This document shows positions 16,845 to 27,056 of a stretch of 64,000 nt of DNA, one piece after another. Numbering within the stretch: the first letter of the stretch is position 1; each line of letters opens with the position of its first letter. Origin of the DNA: Mycobacterium gordonae (GTDB lineage Bacteria; Actinomycetota; Actinomycetes; Mycobacteriales; Mycobacteriaceae); assembly GCF_017086405.1 (NCBI RefSeq), contig NZ_CP070973.1, positions 5,116,739-5,180,738 of the forward strand, written 5' to 3'. The notes below the pieces were generated by a model. It did not search any database. It saw nothing but the letters and a program-made list of their open reading frames with translations, and was not told the DNA's origin. Made by a program: the position numbers and the translations under genes.

Positions 16845-17237
16845 TTAGCTGGTCTCCAGAATCGCGACCGCGGCCGCGGTATCGGCTTCGTGGGTCAGCG
16901 ACACGTGAATCGTCACGTCGGTCAGGTGCTTGGCGATCTCACCGCTCAACCGCACCCGCGGTCGGCCCCACATGTCGGTGACCACCTCGATGTCGCGGTG
17001 AATGTCCTCCGGCAACACCGGCCGCTGGGCGAACCGGGACCCGGACCACGCCTTGATCACCGCCTCCTTGGCCGCCCAGCGAGCCGCCAGGTGACGCGCC
17101 GCCGATGAACTCTTGTCGGAGGCATCGCGGCGCTCACCCGGAGTGAACGTCTCCGCGAACACGGTTCCCGGCTGGTCCACCTGCTCGGCGAAATCAGGTA
17201 TGGAGACAAGGTCAATCCCGATTCCGACGATTCCCAT
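16845..17237 (-). CDS. acpS: Holo-[acyl-carrier-protein] synthase (phosphopantetheinyl transferase)
   Basis: A 130-residue AcpS with start at 17237 (MGIVGIGIDLVSIPDF), the length I remember for the M. tuberculosis protein (Rv2523c). Magnesium and CoA site residues are visible: D9 in GIGIDL and E58 in ARWAAKEAVIKAW. It moves 4'-phosphopantetheine from CoA to the ACP domain of the fatty acid synthase encoded just upstream. Only 28 nt separate it from the fas stop, so the two form an operon. The stop codon TAA is made partly from the IS that has inserted here; the protein itself is intact. Confidence 0.97.
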   Translation of the reverse strand: MGIVGIGIDLVSIPDFAEQVDQPGTVFAETFTPGERRDASDKSSSAARHLAARWAAKEAVIKAWSGSRFAQRPVLPEDIHRDIEVVTDMWGRPRVRLSGEIAKHLTDVTIHVSLTHEADTAAAVAILETS

Positions 17238-17265
17238 GGGTGGCCAGGTTAACGGATCCGCCAAG

Positions 17266-20200
17266 TCACCCGGCAGAGACCTGGTAGGCGTCACCGTCAC
17301 CCAACCGGGCGGCCGGGTTCAGCAGCATCGCCGCCTCCTGCCGCTTCTCCGGCGCGTCGTGGTCGAACCGACGGTCCGGCGGGCGCTGGTACATCGGCTC
17401 GCCACCGGCGATCGCTGAGGCCAGCCGTCGCTGACCGGCCAGCAGTCGAGCGTCGGCACGTCGCTGGTAGTCCGCCCGCTGCCCGGGCTCCAACGCGGCG
17501 AGGAAGGCCTGCGGGTGCACCAACGCGACCAGACCCGACACGTGGCCGAACCCGAGGCTGGTCAGCATCCCGGCCTTGAGCGGGAACTTCTCACCGAGCC
17601 GCAGGGTGTCTCGCACCCAGACGAAGTGCGACGAGCCGGCCAGGTCGTCGTCGACACAGTCCAGGCTGCGGTTGGGCGGGATCACCCCGTCGCGCAGCAT
17701 CTGGCACAGCCCCATCATCTGGAACACCGCGGCCCCGCCCTTGGCGTGACCGGTCAGGTTCTTCTGCGACACCACGAACAGCGGGGCGCCTTCCGAGCGG
17801 CCCATCGAGTCGGCCAGCCGCTCATGCAACTCCGTCTCGTTGGGGTCGTTCGCCAGCGTCGACGTGTCGTGCTTGGAGACCACTGCGATGTCGTCGGCCG
17901 TCACACCCAGCTTGGCCAGGGACCGCGCCAGCGCCGAGTCCCGTCCGCCGCGACCCGCTCCCAGCGCGCCCAGTCCCGGCGCCGGGATCGAGGTGTGCAC
18001 CCCGTCCCCGAACGACTGCGCGTACGCCACTACGGCCAGCACCGGCAATCCCATGCGCAGGGCAAGGTCGCCGCGGGCCAGCAGGATGGTCCCGCCGCCC
18101 TGGGCCTCGACGAAGCCCAGCCGGCGGCGGTCGTTGGGCCGGGAAAACTTCGAGTCCTCGATGCCGCGGCCCCGCATCATCGACGTGTCGGCGGTGGCGG
18201 CCATGTCGCCGAAGCCGATGACGGCTTCCAGCGTGAGGTCGTCCAGACCGCCGGCCACCACCAACTCGGCCTTGCCGAGGCGGATCTTGTCGACGCCCTC
18301 CTCAACCGACACCGCCGCCGTCGCGCAGGCGGCGACCGGGTGGATCATCGACCCATAGCTACCGACATAGGACTGAACGACATGCGCTGCAACCACATTC
18401 GGCAGCACTTCCTGAAGGATGTCGTTCGGCTTGTTACGGCCGAGTAGGTTGCCGTGGTACATCGTCTGCATCGACGTCATGCCGCCCATGCCGGTGCCCT
18501 GTGTGCTGGCCACCAGGCTCGGGTGCACGTAACGCATCACCTCGGCGGGACTGAATCCGGCCGACAGGAAGGCGTCCACGGTCGTGACGATGTTCCACAG
18601 CGCCACCCGGTCGATCGAGGTGGCCATGTCCGGGCTGATTCCCCACACGGTCGGGTCGAATCCAGTCGGGATCTGTGCTCCGACCACCCGTGACAACTTG
18701 GTCTTGCGCGGGACCCGCACCTCGGTTCCCGCCTTGCGGGTGACCTGCCAGTCGCCCGAATCGGGCACCGGGCGCACCACCGTGTGCTCGGGGTCGAACT
18801 CGGCGAAGGCCCGGGCTTCGGCTTCCGAGGACACCATGAAGGTGAAGTCCTTGTCCAGGAACACCGATACCAGCAGCGGCGAGGCGTGGTCGGGGTCGAT
18901 CGCGCCGTCGTCGACGAACTCGCGGATGCCGCAGCGTTCCACCACCGTGTCGTGATAGCGCTCGACCAATTGCGACTCGTCCACCAGATCGCCAGATTGC
19001 ATGTCGTACCAACCTGGTTGGGGGTCGTCTTCCCAGCGGACCAGACCGGTGGTCCAGGCCAGTTCGAGAACGCCGGCGGCCGACAGTTCGTTCTCGACCT
19101 CCATCTCGAAGCGGGTGCGGGACGATCCATACGGACCCAGTTCGGCGCCGCCGACGATCACCACCAGATCGGCGGGGTCGACGTCGAGGTCCGCCCACTC
19201 AGGGGGCGGCGCCGGGGTGTAGCCACGCGGCGGTGACGGCAGCGCCGAGATGGTGCCCTCAGCCGCGTCATCCTCGCCGACCCCGTCTTCTGCGGCCTTC
19301 GCCGCATGATCCTCGCGCGCCTTGGCCGCCAGTTCAGCCATGTCCAGTTTCGCCTCGGCCAGCCCTCCGGTGAGGTCCGCGTTGATCGGCGAACTGGCTG
19401 CCGCGACTTTGGATTCCACGTCGCACAGCCCGAGCAGCAACCCGGCCATCTCGTCGGTCGAGTAGGTGGTGACACCGGCTTCCTCGACGGCGGTGACGAT
19501 GGCGTCGTTGTGGCCCATCAGCCCGGTGCCGCGGGTCCAGCCGATCAGCGCGTGCGCCAGGCTGACCCGCTCCGCCCAGGAGGTCTCGGCGTGCCAGCGG
19601 CTGACCACGGCGTCGAGCGCGGACTTGGCTTCGCCGTAGGCGCCGTCCCCGCCGAACATGCCCCGGTTGGGCGAGCCCGGCAACACCACGTGCAACCGCG
19701 AGGCGATGTCGCGCTCGGCGCCGATCTTCGACAGTCCGCCGATGAGCCGTTGCACGGCCCACAGCAGCACCTTCATCTCCATCTCGGCGCGCGCGCCGAC
19801 CTCGGACAGATCGCCCACCACGCGGGGTGCCGCGAACGGGAACAGCAGCGTCGGGGTCTGCGCGTCCTTGATGTGAATAGACTGCGGCCCAAGGCTTTCA
19901 GATTGCTCGTTGCCAATCCACTCGACCAGCGCGTCGATGTCGGAGTAGGACGCCATGTTGGCCGGCACCACCCACAGCGCTGCGCCGTAGCGGGCGTGGT
20001 CGCGATAGAGAGTGCGGTAGAACGCCAGCCGTTCGTCGTTGAGCTTGGAGGTGGTCGCGATGACGGTGCCGCCGCCACTGAGCAGCCTGGCCGCCACCGA
20101 TGCGGCGATCGAACCCTTGGAAGCGCCGGTTACGACGGCGATTTCACCGCTGTAGGGGCCGGGGGCGGGGTTCTCCGCGCCGGCGGCGATCCGGCCGTAG

Positions 20201-23200
20201 AGCGAGGCGTGGATCTGTCTGCCCGCGGCCAGCGACCTGCCCTGCCACCAGGTGGCCTGGGTGGCGACGACGTGCCCGGCGCCCTCGAAGCGCTCCGACA
20301 ACCTCACCCAGTCGGCGTCGATGTCGCCCTCGTCGGTGAGCCAGAGCTTGACCAGGTCCTCACGGGCACTGGCCCAGCGGTCGTCGAAGACGACGGCCTT
20401 CTTGCCGTCGAACGTCGGCGCCACCAAACGTGGCCAGTCCGCACCCAATTCGGCGGTCACCAGGTCGATGAGCTCGGCATCGGTCGCCGCCGGGGATGCG
20501 CTGACCGGGTCGTCCAGACCCAGCTGTCCCAGCACCAGGCGGGCCGCCGAGGCCAGCACGCCGTCGCGACCGGTGATCTGGTCGGTGAACTCGCTCAGCG
20601 CTGCCGCGTCGACGGTCGCGCCGCCACCACCACCCGCGGACGGGAGCGACACGGCGATACCGAGCCGCGCGCCTACCGCGCCCACCGCGGCGTCGATCAC
20701 CTTGTCAACCGACGCTGCGTCGGCCAGCGCGCCTTCATGCAGGTGGCCCATGGCACCGCCGCGTACGCTGGTGCCCTCCCGGGTGCCCAGCGCCACCTCG
20801 ACGGTGACGTGTTTGGCCCATCCCTCACCGAGTTCCCAGGTCTTCATCACCCGCTCGGCGATCGCCGCCGGCCGCTTGCCCGAGGGCCCGAGCACCGTGC
20901 GCAGTTGGTCGTTGATCGCATCGGAAAGCACTGGGCCGAAAGGCTTGTAGGTGCGGGCCAGCTTGGTGACCTGCGCCCGCAGCCCGGCCAGATCGGCCTC
21001 AGCGGCGCCGTCGATGGCACCGAGGTTCAGCTCGGATCCCAGGTCCACCAGCAACTGGTTGCGCCGCGACGACGCGCCGTCGGTGATGGACTCGATGGAG
21101 TCCAGCGGCTCGATCTGGTCCAGGCGCATCTTCGCCGAGATGGCGATCAATGCCAGGGTGGCGTCGGCGGCGTCGAACCCGATGTCGTCAGGACGCGGAG
21201 CACCCGACGGAGCTTCGGCGGGAGCCGCAGCGACGTCCGGCGCGACATGAGAAGTGGGCGCACCCTCCGACCCGGCAGCGTCGGAATCCTCCGCCACCAC
21301 GTCGTCCTCCGGCTCGGGGTCGGTGTCGGTGGCGAACAGCACCGCGGAGTCGCGCTCGGCATTGAGCACTTCGATGGTGCTGTGGGCATATTCGGGCAAT
21401 TTGAGGGTGTTGGTTGCCAGACCGGCCACGGTCGGCGCGGTCTTCACCCCGATCTCGACGAACCGCTCCACGCCCAGACCGCCGGCGGCCTCCTCGATGA
21501 ACAGCAGGTCCTGTGTCTCGATCCAGCGCACGGGGCTGGCGAACTGCCATGCCAGCAGCTCGATCAGGACCTTGCGCGCCAGGTCGCGCGGGCGCTCGTT
21601 ACGCCACGTGTCGTAGTCGGCGAGGATCTCGTCGAGCGGCTCGGCGGGCACCAGATCCCGGATCTCTTGGATGAAGTCGCGATCCAGCGTGAACGGCCGC
21701 GGCACCAGGTTGGGAATGTAGCGCCCGATGATGACGTCGGGGTCCTTGTCGCGCGGCATCAGGCGCTCGAGCGACCGACGGAATTCGGCGACACCCACGC
21801 GCAGCACCCGCGAGTGGAATGGCACGTCGATTCCGGGGACGAGGATGAATGACCTTTTGCCACCGGTGATTTCGCGGCGCCGCTCCACCTCCTCCTCCAG
21901 CGCTTCCAGACCGCGCACGGTGCCGGCGATCGCGTACTGCGAGCCGCGCAGGTTGAAGTTGACGATCTCCAGAAATTCCCCGGTCTTGTCCGCAATCCTG
22001 GCCACGAAGTCGGTGACCTCGTCGTCGGGCAGGTCGATCTGCGAGGGCCGGATGGCTGCCAGCCGGTAGTTGGAGCGGCCCAGCTCGTCACGCGGCACGA
22101 TGTCGTGCATCTTGGAGCCGCGGTGAAACACGGCCTCCAGCAACGCGTCCAGTTCGAACACGCCACTGACGCAGGCCAGCGCGGTGTACTCGCCGACCGA
22201 GTGGCCACAGGTGATCGCGGTTTCGACGAAGGCGCCCTGCTCGCGCATCTCGGCGACCTGGGCGGCCGCCACCGTCGCCATCGCGACCTGGGTGAACTGC
22301 GTCAGGAACAACACGCCGTCGGGGTGGTGGTAGTGCACGCCGCTGGCGATGATGCTGGTCGGGTTGTCCCGAACCACGTGCAGCACGGAGAAACCCAGGG
22401 TGTCGCGGGTGAATCGGTCGGCCTCGTCCCACACCTTGCGGGCCGCCTTGGACCGGGCCCGGACGTCCATGCCCATGCCTTTGTGCTGGATGCCCTGACC
22501 GGGGAAGGCGTACACCGTCTTCGGTGCCGCCAGCCGCGCGGTCGCCGTCATGACGAGATCCGATCCGATGCGAGCGGAAACCTCCAGAACCTCTGCGCCC
22601 TGATCGATTCCGACACGGTCGACCCGGAAGTCCACCTCGTCGCCCGGGCGCACCATGCCCATGAACCGGGCGGTCCAGCCGATCAACCGGGCCGGTGGCC
22701 GCGCCTGCCCGTCGGTCGCGGTGACCGCGTGCTGCGCTGCGGCGGACAGCCACATGCCGTGCACGATGGGCGATCCCAGACCGGCCAACAGGGCGGCTGC
22801 CTTGTCGGTGTGGATGGGGTTGTGGTCCCCAGACACCTCGGCGAACGGACGCATGTCGACCGGGGACCCGATCGTGACGTCGCGGCGCCGACGCCGCGGG
22901 GTATCGGTGGCGTTCTCCGAGACCGCACCGCCGGCCCGGGCGGGATCGGTGAGTTCGGCGGGGCCGGTGCGGCCCAGGATCGCGAAGCGTTCCTCGAGCG
23001 TCGCCACAGCGGCCCCGTCGCTTGTGGTGACGGTGACGGTGACTGGCACGACGCGGCCCATGTCGGTGTCGTTTGCGCTCAATGCGGTTGCGGCGATAGT
23101 CAATTGGGCCGGATCCTTGGGCAGCTGACCGGCCACCCGGACGGCGTGGTCCAGGTGCACCAGGCTGAGCAGGCCCTCCACCACCGGCACACCAGCGTCG

Positions 23201-26200
23201 GTCACCGCCGCTCCGATGGCCGCGAAAACGGCGGGCCAGCAGTGCCCGACGAGCGCGTCGGGCACCGTGGTCAGGCTCGGCGCCAACGGCTCACCGAAGG
23301 TAGCCGTGACGCCGGTGTGGTCCGCGACCCGCTCGGGGTCCCAGTCCACGGTCAGCGTGGCGGTGCCGTCGGCCACCTCGGGCAGCGCTTCCGGTCCGTC
23401 GGCTCCCGCGGCGATAGCCAGCACGGAACGCATTGCGGCGGTGGCATCTTCGGTGGACACCACCGGAATGCCGCCGTCGATGGTGTTGGCGGGCAGGGTG
23501 AATTGGATGTCGATCCACGTGCCCGATACCGGCACGCTGAGGGTGACGCCGGCGCCGTCCGCCGTCACCTGCAGCCTCGAACCGGTGGATGTATTTGTGG
23601 CGGTACGGCTTTCGTGAACCTGCCAGTCACCGGGCTCGGCGATCCGGTGCACCGGGTTGATCGTGGTGCGGCCCGCCCACAGGACGTCGGGCGCATCGAG
23701 CACCACGGCCAACGGTCCGCGGATGTCGCCGCGGCCCAGCCTGCGCGCGGTGACATCCCGGGGCTCGGCACCGGCGGCGACGACCTCGTCGATAGCGGCT
23801 TGCTCGAAGCGGTCCAGCAGCTCACCGACGGGTTCGTCCATCCGGGTGATACCGGCGACCGCGGCGGGTCCGGGGATGATGCACACCTGGTCGGCGTCGT
23901 AGCGGGCGTCGTGAGCCTGCCACAACGAGTCACTGCGCCACCAGCGCCGGACGTCCTTGTCGATGACCGGCACGAAGTTCACCGGCTTGCCCAGGGTCTT
24001 GCACAGCGAGATGAAGAAGGGGACGTCGGCCGGGTGCAATTGCACGGTCTCGGCGTCGGGGTACTGCGCCACCAGGGTGGCGATAGCCCGCTGCGGGTCC
24101 TCCAACAGCGCGGTGTCGTTGAACAGGGTCTCGATCGGGCCGAAATCTTTTGCGTGCAAACGCGCCTCGGCGCGCTTGAGCATCTCCTCGAACCGGTCAC
24201 GCCAGGTGTCGGCCAGCCACGGGCTGCCCGGCGCCGCGGTGTCCGCGGTCGAATCGCCTTCTCCGATGGCCAGTTCGACGTACCGCTGTAGCCATTGCAG
24301 ATAGGTCATGTCGGCGACGTCGCCGAAGTACGGCTTGGCGGTCTTGGCCATGGCAGCGATGATCTCGTCGCGACGCTCCGCGACCGCGTCCGCGTCGCCG
24401 GCCACCTCGTCGAGCAGCTGCCCACAGCGCGAGGCACTGTTGTCGATCTCGTGAATGTCGGCGCCGAGCTGGCTGCGGCTGGAGGCCATGCCGCCCTGGG
24501 CTTTTCCGGCGCCGATCCACTCATCGGTGCCGCCCGTCTCGACGAGCATCTGCTTGACCGAGGGCGACGTGGTGGACTCCAGCGTCGCCATCGCGGCGGT
24601 ACCGACCAGGATGCCGTCGATCGGCATCAACGGGAAGCCGTAATCCTGCGCCCAGCGCCCGGACAGGTAGTCGGCGGCCCGTTCCGGCGTGCCGATGCCG
24701 CCACCGACGCAGACGGTGATGTTGGCGCGTGAGCGCAGTTCCGAGTACGTCGCCAGCAACAGGTCGTCGAGGTCCTCCCAGGAATGGTGGCCTCCGGCGC
24801 GGCCGCCCTCGACGTGCATGATCACCGGCCGGGTGGAGACCTCGGTGGCGATGCGGATGACGGAGCGAATCTGCTCGATGGTCCCGGGCTTGAAGACCAC
24901 ATGGCTGATGCCGATGTCGTTGAGTTCTTCGATCAGCTCGACGGCTTCCTCGAGATCGGGGATGCCGGCGCTGACCACGACGCCGTCGATGGCGGCGCCG
25001 GATTGACGGGCCTTCTGCACCAGTCGCTTGCCACCCAGCTGCAACTTCCACAGGTAGGGGTCCAGGAACAGCGCGTTGAACTGATAGGTGCGGCCGGGTT
25101 CGAGCAGCCGGGACAGCTCCGCGACTCGGTCGGCGAAGATCTCCTCGGTGACCTGCCCGCCGCCGGCGAGCTCGGCCCAGTGCCCGGCATTGGCCGCGGC
25201 GGCCACGATCTTGGCGTCCACTGTGGTCGGGGTCATGCCGGCAAGCAAAATCGGCGAGCGACCGGTGAGCCGGGTGAACTTGGTGGACAGCTTGACCCGA
25301 CCGTCGGGGAGGCGAACGACGGTCGGCGCGTAGCTCGACCAGGCGCGAGCCACCTCCGGGGTGGCTCCGACGGTGAACAGATTGCGCTGACCGCCGCGGG
25401 TCGCCGCGGGCACGATGCCGATGCCCAGGCCACGGATCACCGGCGCGGTCAGCCGGGTGAGGATGTCACCGGGGCCCAGGTCGAGAATCCAGCGCGCCCC
25501 GGCGTCGTGCACGCGGGTGATCTCGTCGACCCAGTCGACCTTGCGAACCAGGATGGCGTTAGCCAGCTGACAGGCGAGCTCGACATCAAGGCCCACCTTC
25601 TCGGCCCAGCGGCCGACGATGTCGATGCCGTCGGACAGCCGGGGTGTGTGGAAGCCCACCTCGACCTTGACCGGATCGAAGATCGGCGCGAAGACATCGC
25701 CGCCGCGCACCTTGCTCTTGCGCTCGGCTTCCTCCTTCTCGGAGATCTGCTGGCAGTACAACTCGAATCGTGACAGCTGCTCGGGGGTGCCGGTGATGAC
25801 GACCGACCGCCGGCCGTTGCGGATCGACAGCACCGGCGGCAGTACCGTGCGGACATCCTGGGCGAACTCGTCGAGTAGCTGGCTGATGCGCTCCGGGTCG
25901 GCGTTGGTGACCGACACCATGGGCGGCCGGTCGCCGAGCACCGAGATGCCCCGCCGGCGAGCGACCAGGGTGCCGGCCGCGCCGATCAGCTGACTCATCG
26001 CCAGCAGCTCGACGTCGCGGGTGCCGCCGGACTTGAGCGCCTCGACCGCCAGCACGCCCTGCGAGTGTCCAGCCAGGGCCACCGGCGGGGTTTCGATGAG
26101 ATCCATACCCTGGCGGGCCAGGGCGCGGACAGCGGCGATCTGAGTCAGCAACACGCCTGGTATGGACACCGCCGCCGACGTCAGGTGCTTTTCTGAGGGA

Positions 26201-26508
26201 ACCGTGTCCTCGGCCGCCAGCGCACGGACCCACTGCAGCGGTTCGAAACCGATCGGACGCACCACAACCAGTTCTTTGGCGACCGGCTCGAGCAGCAGTT
26301 GCACCTCGCCGACCAGCTCGGCCAAGTCGGATTCGATGCCGGCCCCGGATACCAATTCTTCGAGCGTCTCCAACCAGGCGCTGCCCTGGCCCCCGAACGC
26401 GACCGCGTAGGGCTCGCCTGCAGTCAGACGATCGACCAGAGCATGGGTGCTGTGCGGTCCACTGCCATCGCGGTCTGCTGACACCCTGTCGTGCTCGTGG
26501 ATCGTCAC
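17266..26508 (-). CDS. fas: Type I fatty acid synthase (FAS-I)
   Basis: A single 3080-residue polypeptide, strongly similar to M. tuberculosis Fas (Rv2524c) as I remember it. The start is set at the GTG 26506-26508 (VTIHEHDRV), with GGGAG upstream. Domains in order: acetyl transferase (GHSQGVLA, ~residue 145), enoyl reductase (GGRAGGHHSWED, ~570), dehydratase hot-dog (GDHNPIHTD, ~1230), malonyl/palmitoyl transferase (GHSVGEYTAL, ~1437), ACP with acceptor region DSIESITDGASSRRNQ (~1815), ketoreductase (VTGASKGSIAA, ~2125) and ketosynthase (VAACATAAVS with the Cys, ~2728; later SKHDTSTLAND and LTGHAKGG histidines). It makes C16-C26 acyl-CoAs de novo, precursors of phospholipids and mycolic acids. 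No frameshift or lost motif seen. Confidence 0.98.
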   Translation of the reverse strand: MTIHEHDRVSADRDGSGPHSTHALVDRLTAGEPYAVAFGGQGSAWLETLEELVSGAGIESDLAELVGEVQLLLEPVAKELVVVRPIGFEPLQWVRALAAEDTVPSEKHLTSAAVSIPGVLLTQIAAVRALARQGMDLIETPPVALAGHSQGVLAVEALKSGGTRDVELLAMSQLIGAAGTLVARRRGISVLGDRPPMVSVTNADPERISQLLDEFAQDVRTVLPPVLSIRNGRRSVVITGTPEQLSRFELYCQQISEKEEAERKSKVRGGDVFAPIFDPVKVEVGFHTPRLSDGIDIVGRWAEKVGLDVELACQLANAILVRKVDWVDEITRVHDAGARWILDLGPGDILTRLTAPVIRGLGIGIVPAATRGGQRNLFTVGATPEVARAWSSYAPTVVRLPDGRVKLSTKFTRLTGRSPILLAGMTPTTVDAKIVAAAANAGHWAELAGGGQVTEEIFADRVAELSRLLEPGRTYQFNALFLDPYLWKLQLGGKRLVQKARQSGAAIDGVVVSAGIPDLEEAVELIEELNDIGISHVVFKPGTIEQIRSVIRIATEVSTRPVIMHVEGGRAGGHHSWEDLDDLLLATYSELRSRANITVCVGGGIGTPERAADYLSGRWAQDYGFPLMPIDGILVGTAAMATLESTTSPSVKQMLVETGGTDEWIGAGKAQGGMASSRSQLGADIHEIDNSASRCGQLLDEVAGDADAVAERRDEIIAAMAKTAKPYFGDVADMTYLQWLQRYVELAIGEGDSTADTAAPGSPWLADTWRDRFEEMLKRAEARLHAKDFGPIETLFNDTALLEDPQRAIATLVAQYPDAETVQLHPADVPFFISLCKTLGKPVNFVPVIDKDVRRWWRSDSLWQAHDARYDADQVCIIPGPAAVAGITRMDEPVGELLDRFEQAAIDEVVAAGAEPRDVTARRLGRGDIRGPLAVVLDAPDVLWAGRTTINPVHRIAEPGDWQVHESRTATNTSTGSRLQVTADGAGVTLSVPVSGTWIDIQFTLPANTIDGGIPVVSTEDATAAMRSVLAIAAGADGPEALPEVADGTATLTVDWDPERVADHTGVTATFGEPLAPSLTTVPDALVGHCWPAVFAAIGAAVTDAGVPVVEGLLSLVHLDHAVRVAGQLPKDPAQLTIAATALSANDTDMGRVVPVTVTVTTSDGAAVATLEERFAILGRTGPAELTDPARAGGAVSENATDTPRRRRRDVTIGSPVDMRPFAEVSGDHNPIHTDKAAALLAGLGSPIVHGMWLSAAAQHAVTATDGQARPPARLIGWTARFMGMVRPGDEVDFRVDRVGIDQGAEVLEVSARIGSDLVMTATARLAAPKTVYAFPGQGIQHKGMGMDVRARSKAARKVWDEADRFTRDTLGFSVLHVVRDNPTSIIASGVHYHHPDGVLFLTQFTQVAMATVAAAQVAEMREQGAFVETAITCGHSVGEYTALACVSGVFELDALLEAVFHRGSKMHDIVPRDELGRSNYRLAAIRPSQIDLPDDEVTDFVARIADKTGEFLEIVNFNLRGSQYAIAGTVRGLEALEEEVERRREITGGKRSFILVPGIDVPFHSRVLRVGVAEFRRSLERLMPRDKDPDVIIGRYIPNLVPRPFTLDRDFIQEIRDLVPAEPLDEILADYDTWRNERPRDLARKVLIELLAWQFASPVRWIETQDLLFIEEAAGGLGVERFVEIGVKTAPTVAGLATNTLKLPEYAHSTIEVLNAERDSAVLFATDTDPEPEDDVVAEDSDAAGSEGAPTSHVAPDVAAAPAEAPSGAPRPDDIGFDAADATLALIAISAKMRLDQIEPLDSIESITDGASSRRNQLLVDLGSELNLGAIDGAAEADLAGLRAQVTKLARTYKPFGPVLSDAINDQLRTVLGPSGKRPAAIAERVMKTWELGEGWAKHVTVEVALGTREGTSVRGGAMGHLHEGALADAASVDKVIDAAVGAVGARLGIAVSLPSAGGGGGATVDAAALSEFTDQITGRDGVLASAARLVLGQLGLDDPVSASPAATDAELIDLVTAELGADWPRLVAPTFDGKKAVVFDDRWASAREDLVKLWLTDEGDIDADWVRLSERFEGAGHVVATQATWWQGRSLAAGRQIHASLYGRIAAGAENPAPGPYSGEIAVVTGASKGSIAASVAARLLSGGGTVIATTSKLNDERLAFYRTLYRDHARYGAALWVVPANMASYSDIDALVEWIGNEQSESLGPQSIHIKDAQTPTLLFPFAAPRVVGDLSEVGARAEMEMKVLLWAVQRLIGGLSKIGAERDIASRLHVVLPGSPNRGMFGGDGAYGEAKSALDAVVSRWHAETSWAERVSLAHALIGWTRGTGLMGHNDAIVTAVEEAGVTTYSTDEMAGLLLGLCDVESKVAAASSPINADLTGGLAEAKLDMAELAAKAREDHAAKAAEDGVGEDDAAEGTISALPSPPRGYTPAPPPEWADLDVDPADLVVIVGGAELGPYGSSRTRFEMEVENELSAAGVLELAWTTGLVRWEDDPQPGWYDMQSGDLVDESQLVERYHDTVVERCGIREFVDDGAIDPDHASPLLVSVFLDKDFTFMVSSEAEARAFAEFDPEHTVVRPVPDSGDWQVTRKAGTEVRVPRKTKLSRVVGAQIPTGFDPTVWGISPDMATSIDRVALWNIVTTVDAFLSAGFSPAEVMRYVHPSLVASTQGTGMGGMTSMQTMYHGNLLGRNKPNDILQEVLPNVVAAHVVQSYVGSYGSMIHPVAACATAAVSVEEGVDKIRLGKAELVVAGGLDDLTLEAVIGFGDMAATADTSMMRGRGIEDSKFSRPNDRRRLGFVEAQGGGTILLARGDLALRMGLPVLAVVAYAQSFGDGVHTSIPAPGLGALGAGRGGRDSALARSLAKLGVTADDIAVVSKHDTSTLANDPNETELHERLADSMGRSEGAPLFVVSQKNLTGHAKGGAAVFQMMGLCQMLRDGVIPPNRSLDCVDDDLAGSSHFVWVRDTLRLGEKFPLKAGMLTSLGFGHVSGLVALVHPQAFLAALEPGQRADYQRRADARLLAGQRRLASAIAGGEPMYQRPPDRRFDHDAPEKRQEAAMLLNPAARLGDGDAYQVSAG

Positions 26509-27056
26509 CGTTACATCTCCCTGTATGCGTCTGTGTTCGCGTGTATGCGTGTGTCGCGTTTCGGTTCGTTCGGCCGGTTCCGGGCCGGCCCTCGCCACAG
26601 GACCGCGTCACATTCCGGGCGATTCCGCACCGAATCGCAGCCGATAGTCGTTTGACCGGTGCATTCTTGGTGCTTGATCCCGTCAGGAAACGGCGCCGTC
26701 CACCTGCATCGGACCCCATAAGAGTGTCATAAGGATCTGTACGTTTTCTTGACGTTAGAAGGTTACTGACGAGTTCTACGCACGGGTAACCGTGTCGCGG
26801 GTAACACCGGCCCAAACCGCTAGCGCGAGCGTCCCGGACAAACGTCCTGCATGCAGGTGGTTACGGTCGAGTAGCTACAACAGCGCTGTTCAAAGCAGCA
26901 TTGTTACCAAATCGTTATCTGAAAATATTCAGCTGTGCCGGCCGCGTGCCGTGCGACGCGCCGCAGCCGCGCGGATTCACCGGTGTAGCCAACGGCGAGC
27001 ACTGAGCGAACGAGTGTTTGCTGGAATGTTTGTCGGAGTCTTAGGAACCGTGACGG
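26509..27056. promoter_or_regulatory. fas upstream control region
   Basis: This 548-nt gap between the fas start and the DUF1906 gene holds no convincing gene. An inverted repeat GGTTAC (26761-26766) / GTAACC (26786-26791), with a third GTAAC at 26801-26805, may be a binding site for a FasR-type regulator, which is known to control fas in M. tuberculosis. On the minus strand, TTATGACACTCTTATG near 26720-26735 contains a short direct repeat close to where a promoter could lie. Confidence 0.4.

Larger units (their letters stand above)
15580..16845. mobile_element. IS5-like insertion sequence, 1266 bp, inserted at the acpS stop codon
   Basis: The element is bounded by perfect 17-bp terminal inverted repeats, AGAGTTGATTCATAAGT at 15580-15596 and its complement at 16829-16845. 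The flanking dinucleotide TA occurs at 15578-15579 and 16846-16847, consistent with a 2-bp target duplication within an original CTAG. Inside are a minus-strand transposase split over two frames and a plus-strand open frame of unknown role. TA duplication and a two-frame transposase fit the IS427-type branch of IS5, but the group is my inference. The insertion reconstitutes a stop codon (TAA) for acpS from the TA duplicate and the first IS base. Confidence 0.85.

Noticed and set aside
19306..24291. Two very long plus-strand open frames opposite fas
   Set aside because: GC-rich antisense shadows; no family features, whereas the minus frame encodes an intact FAS-I.
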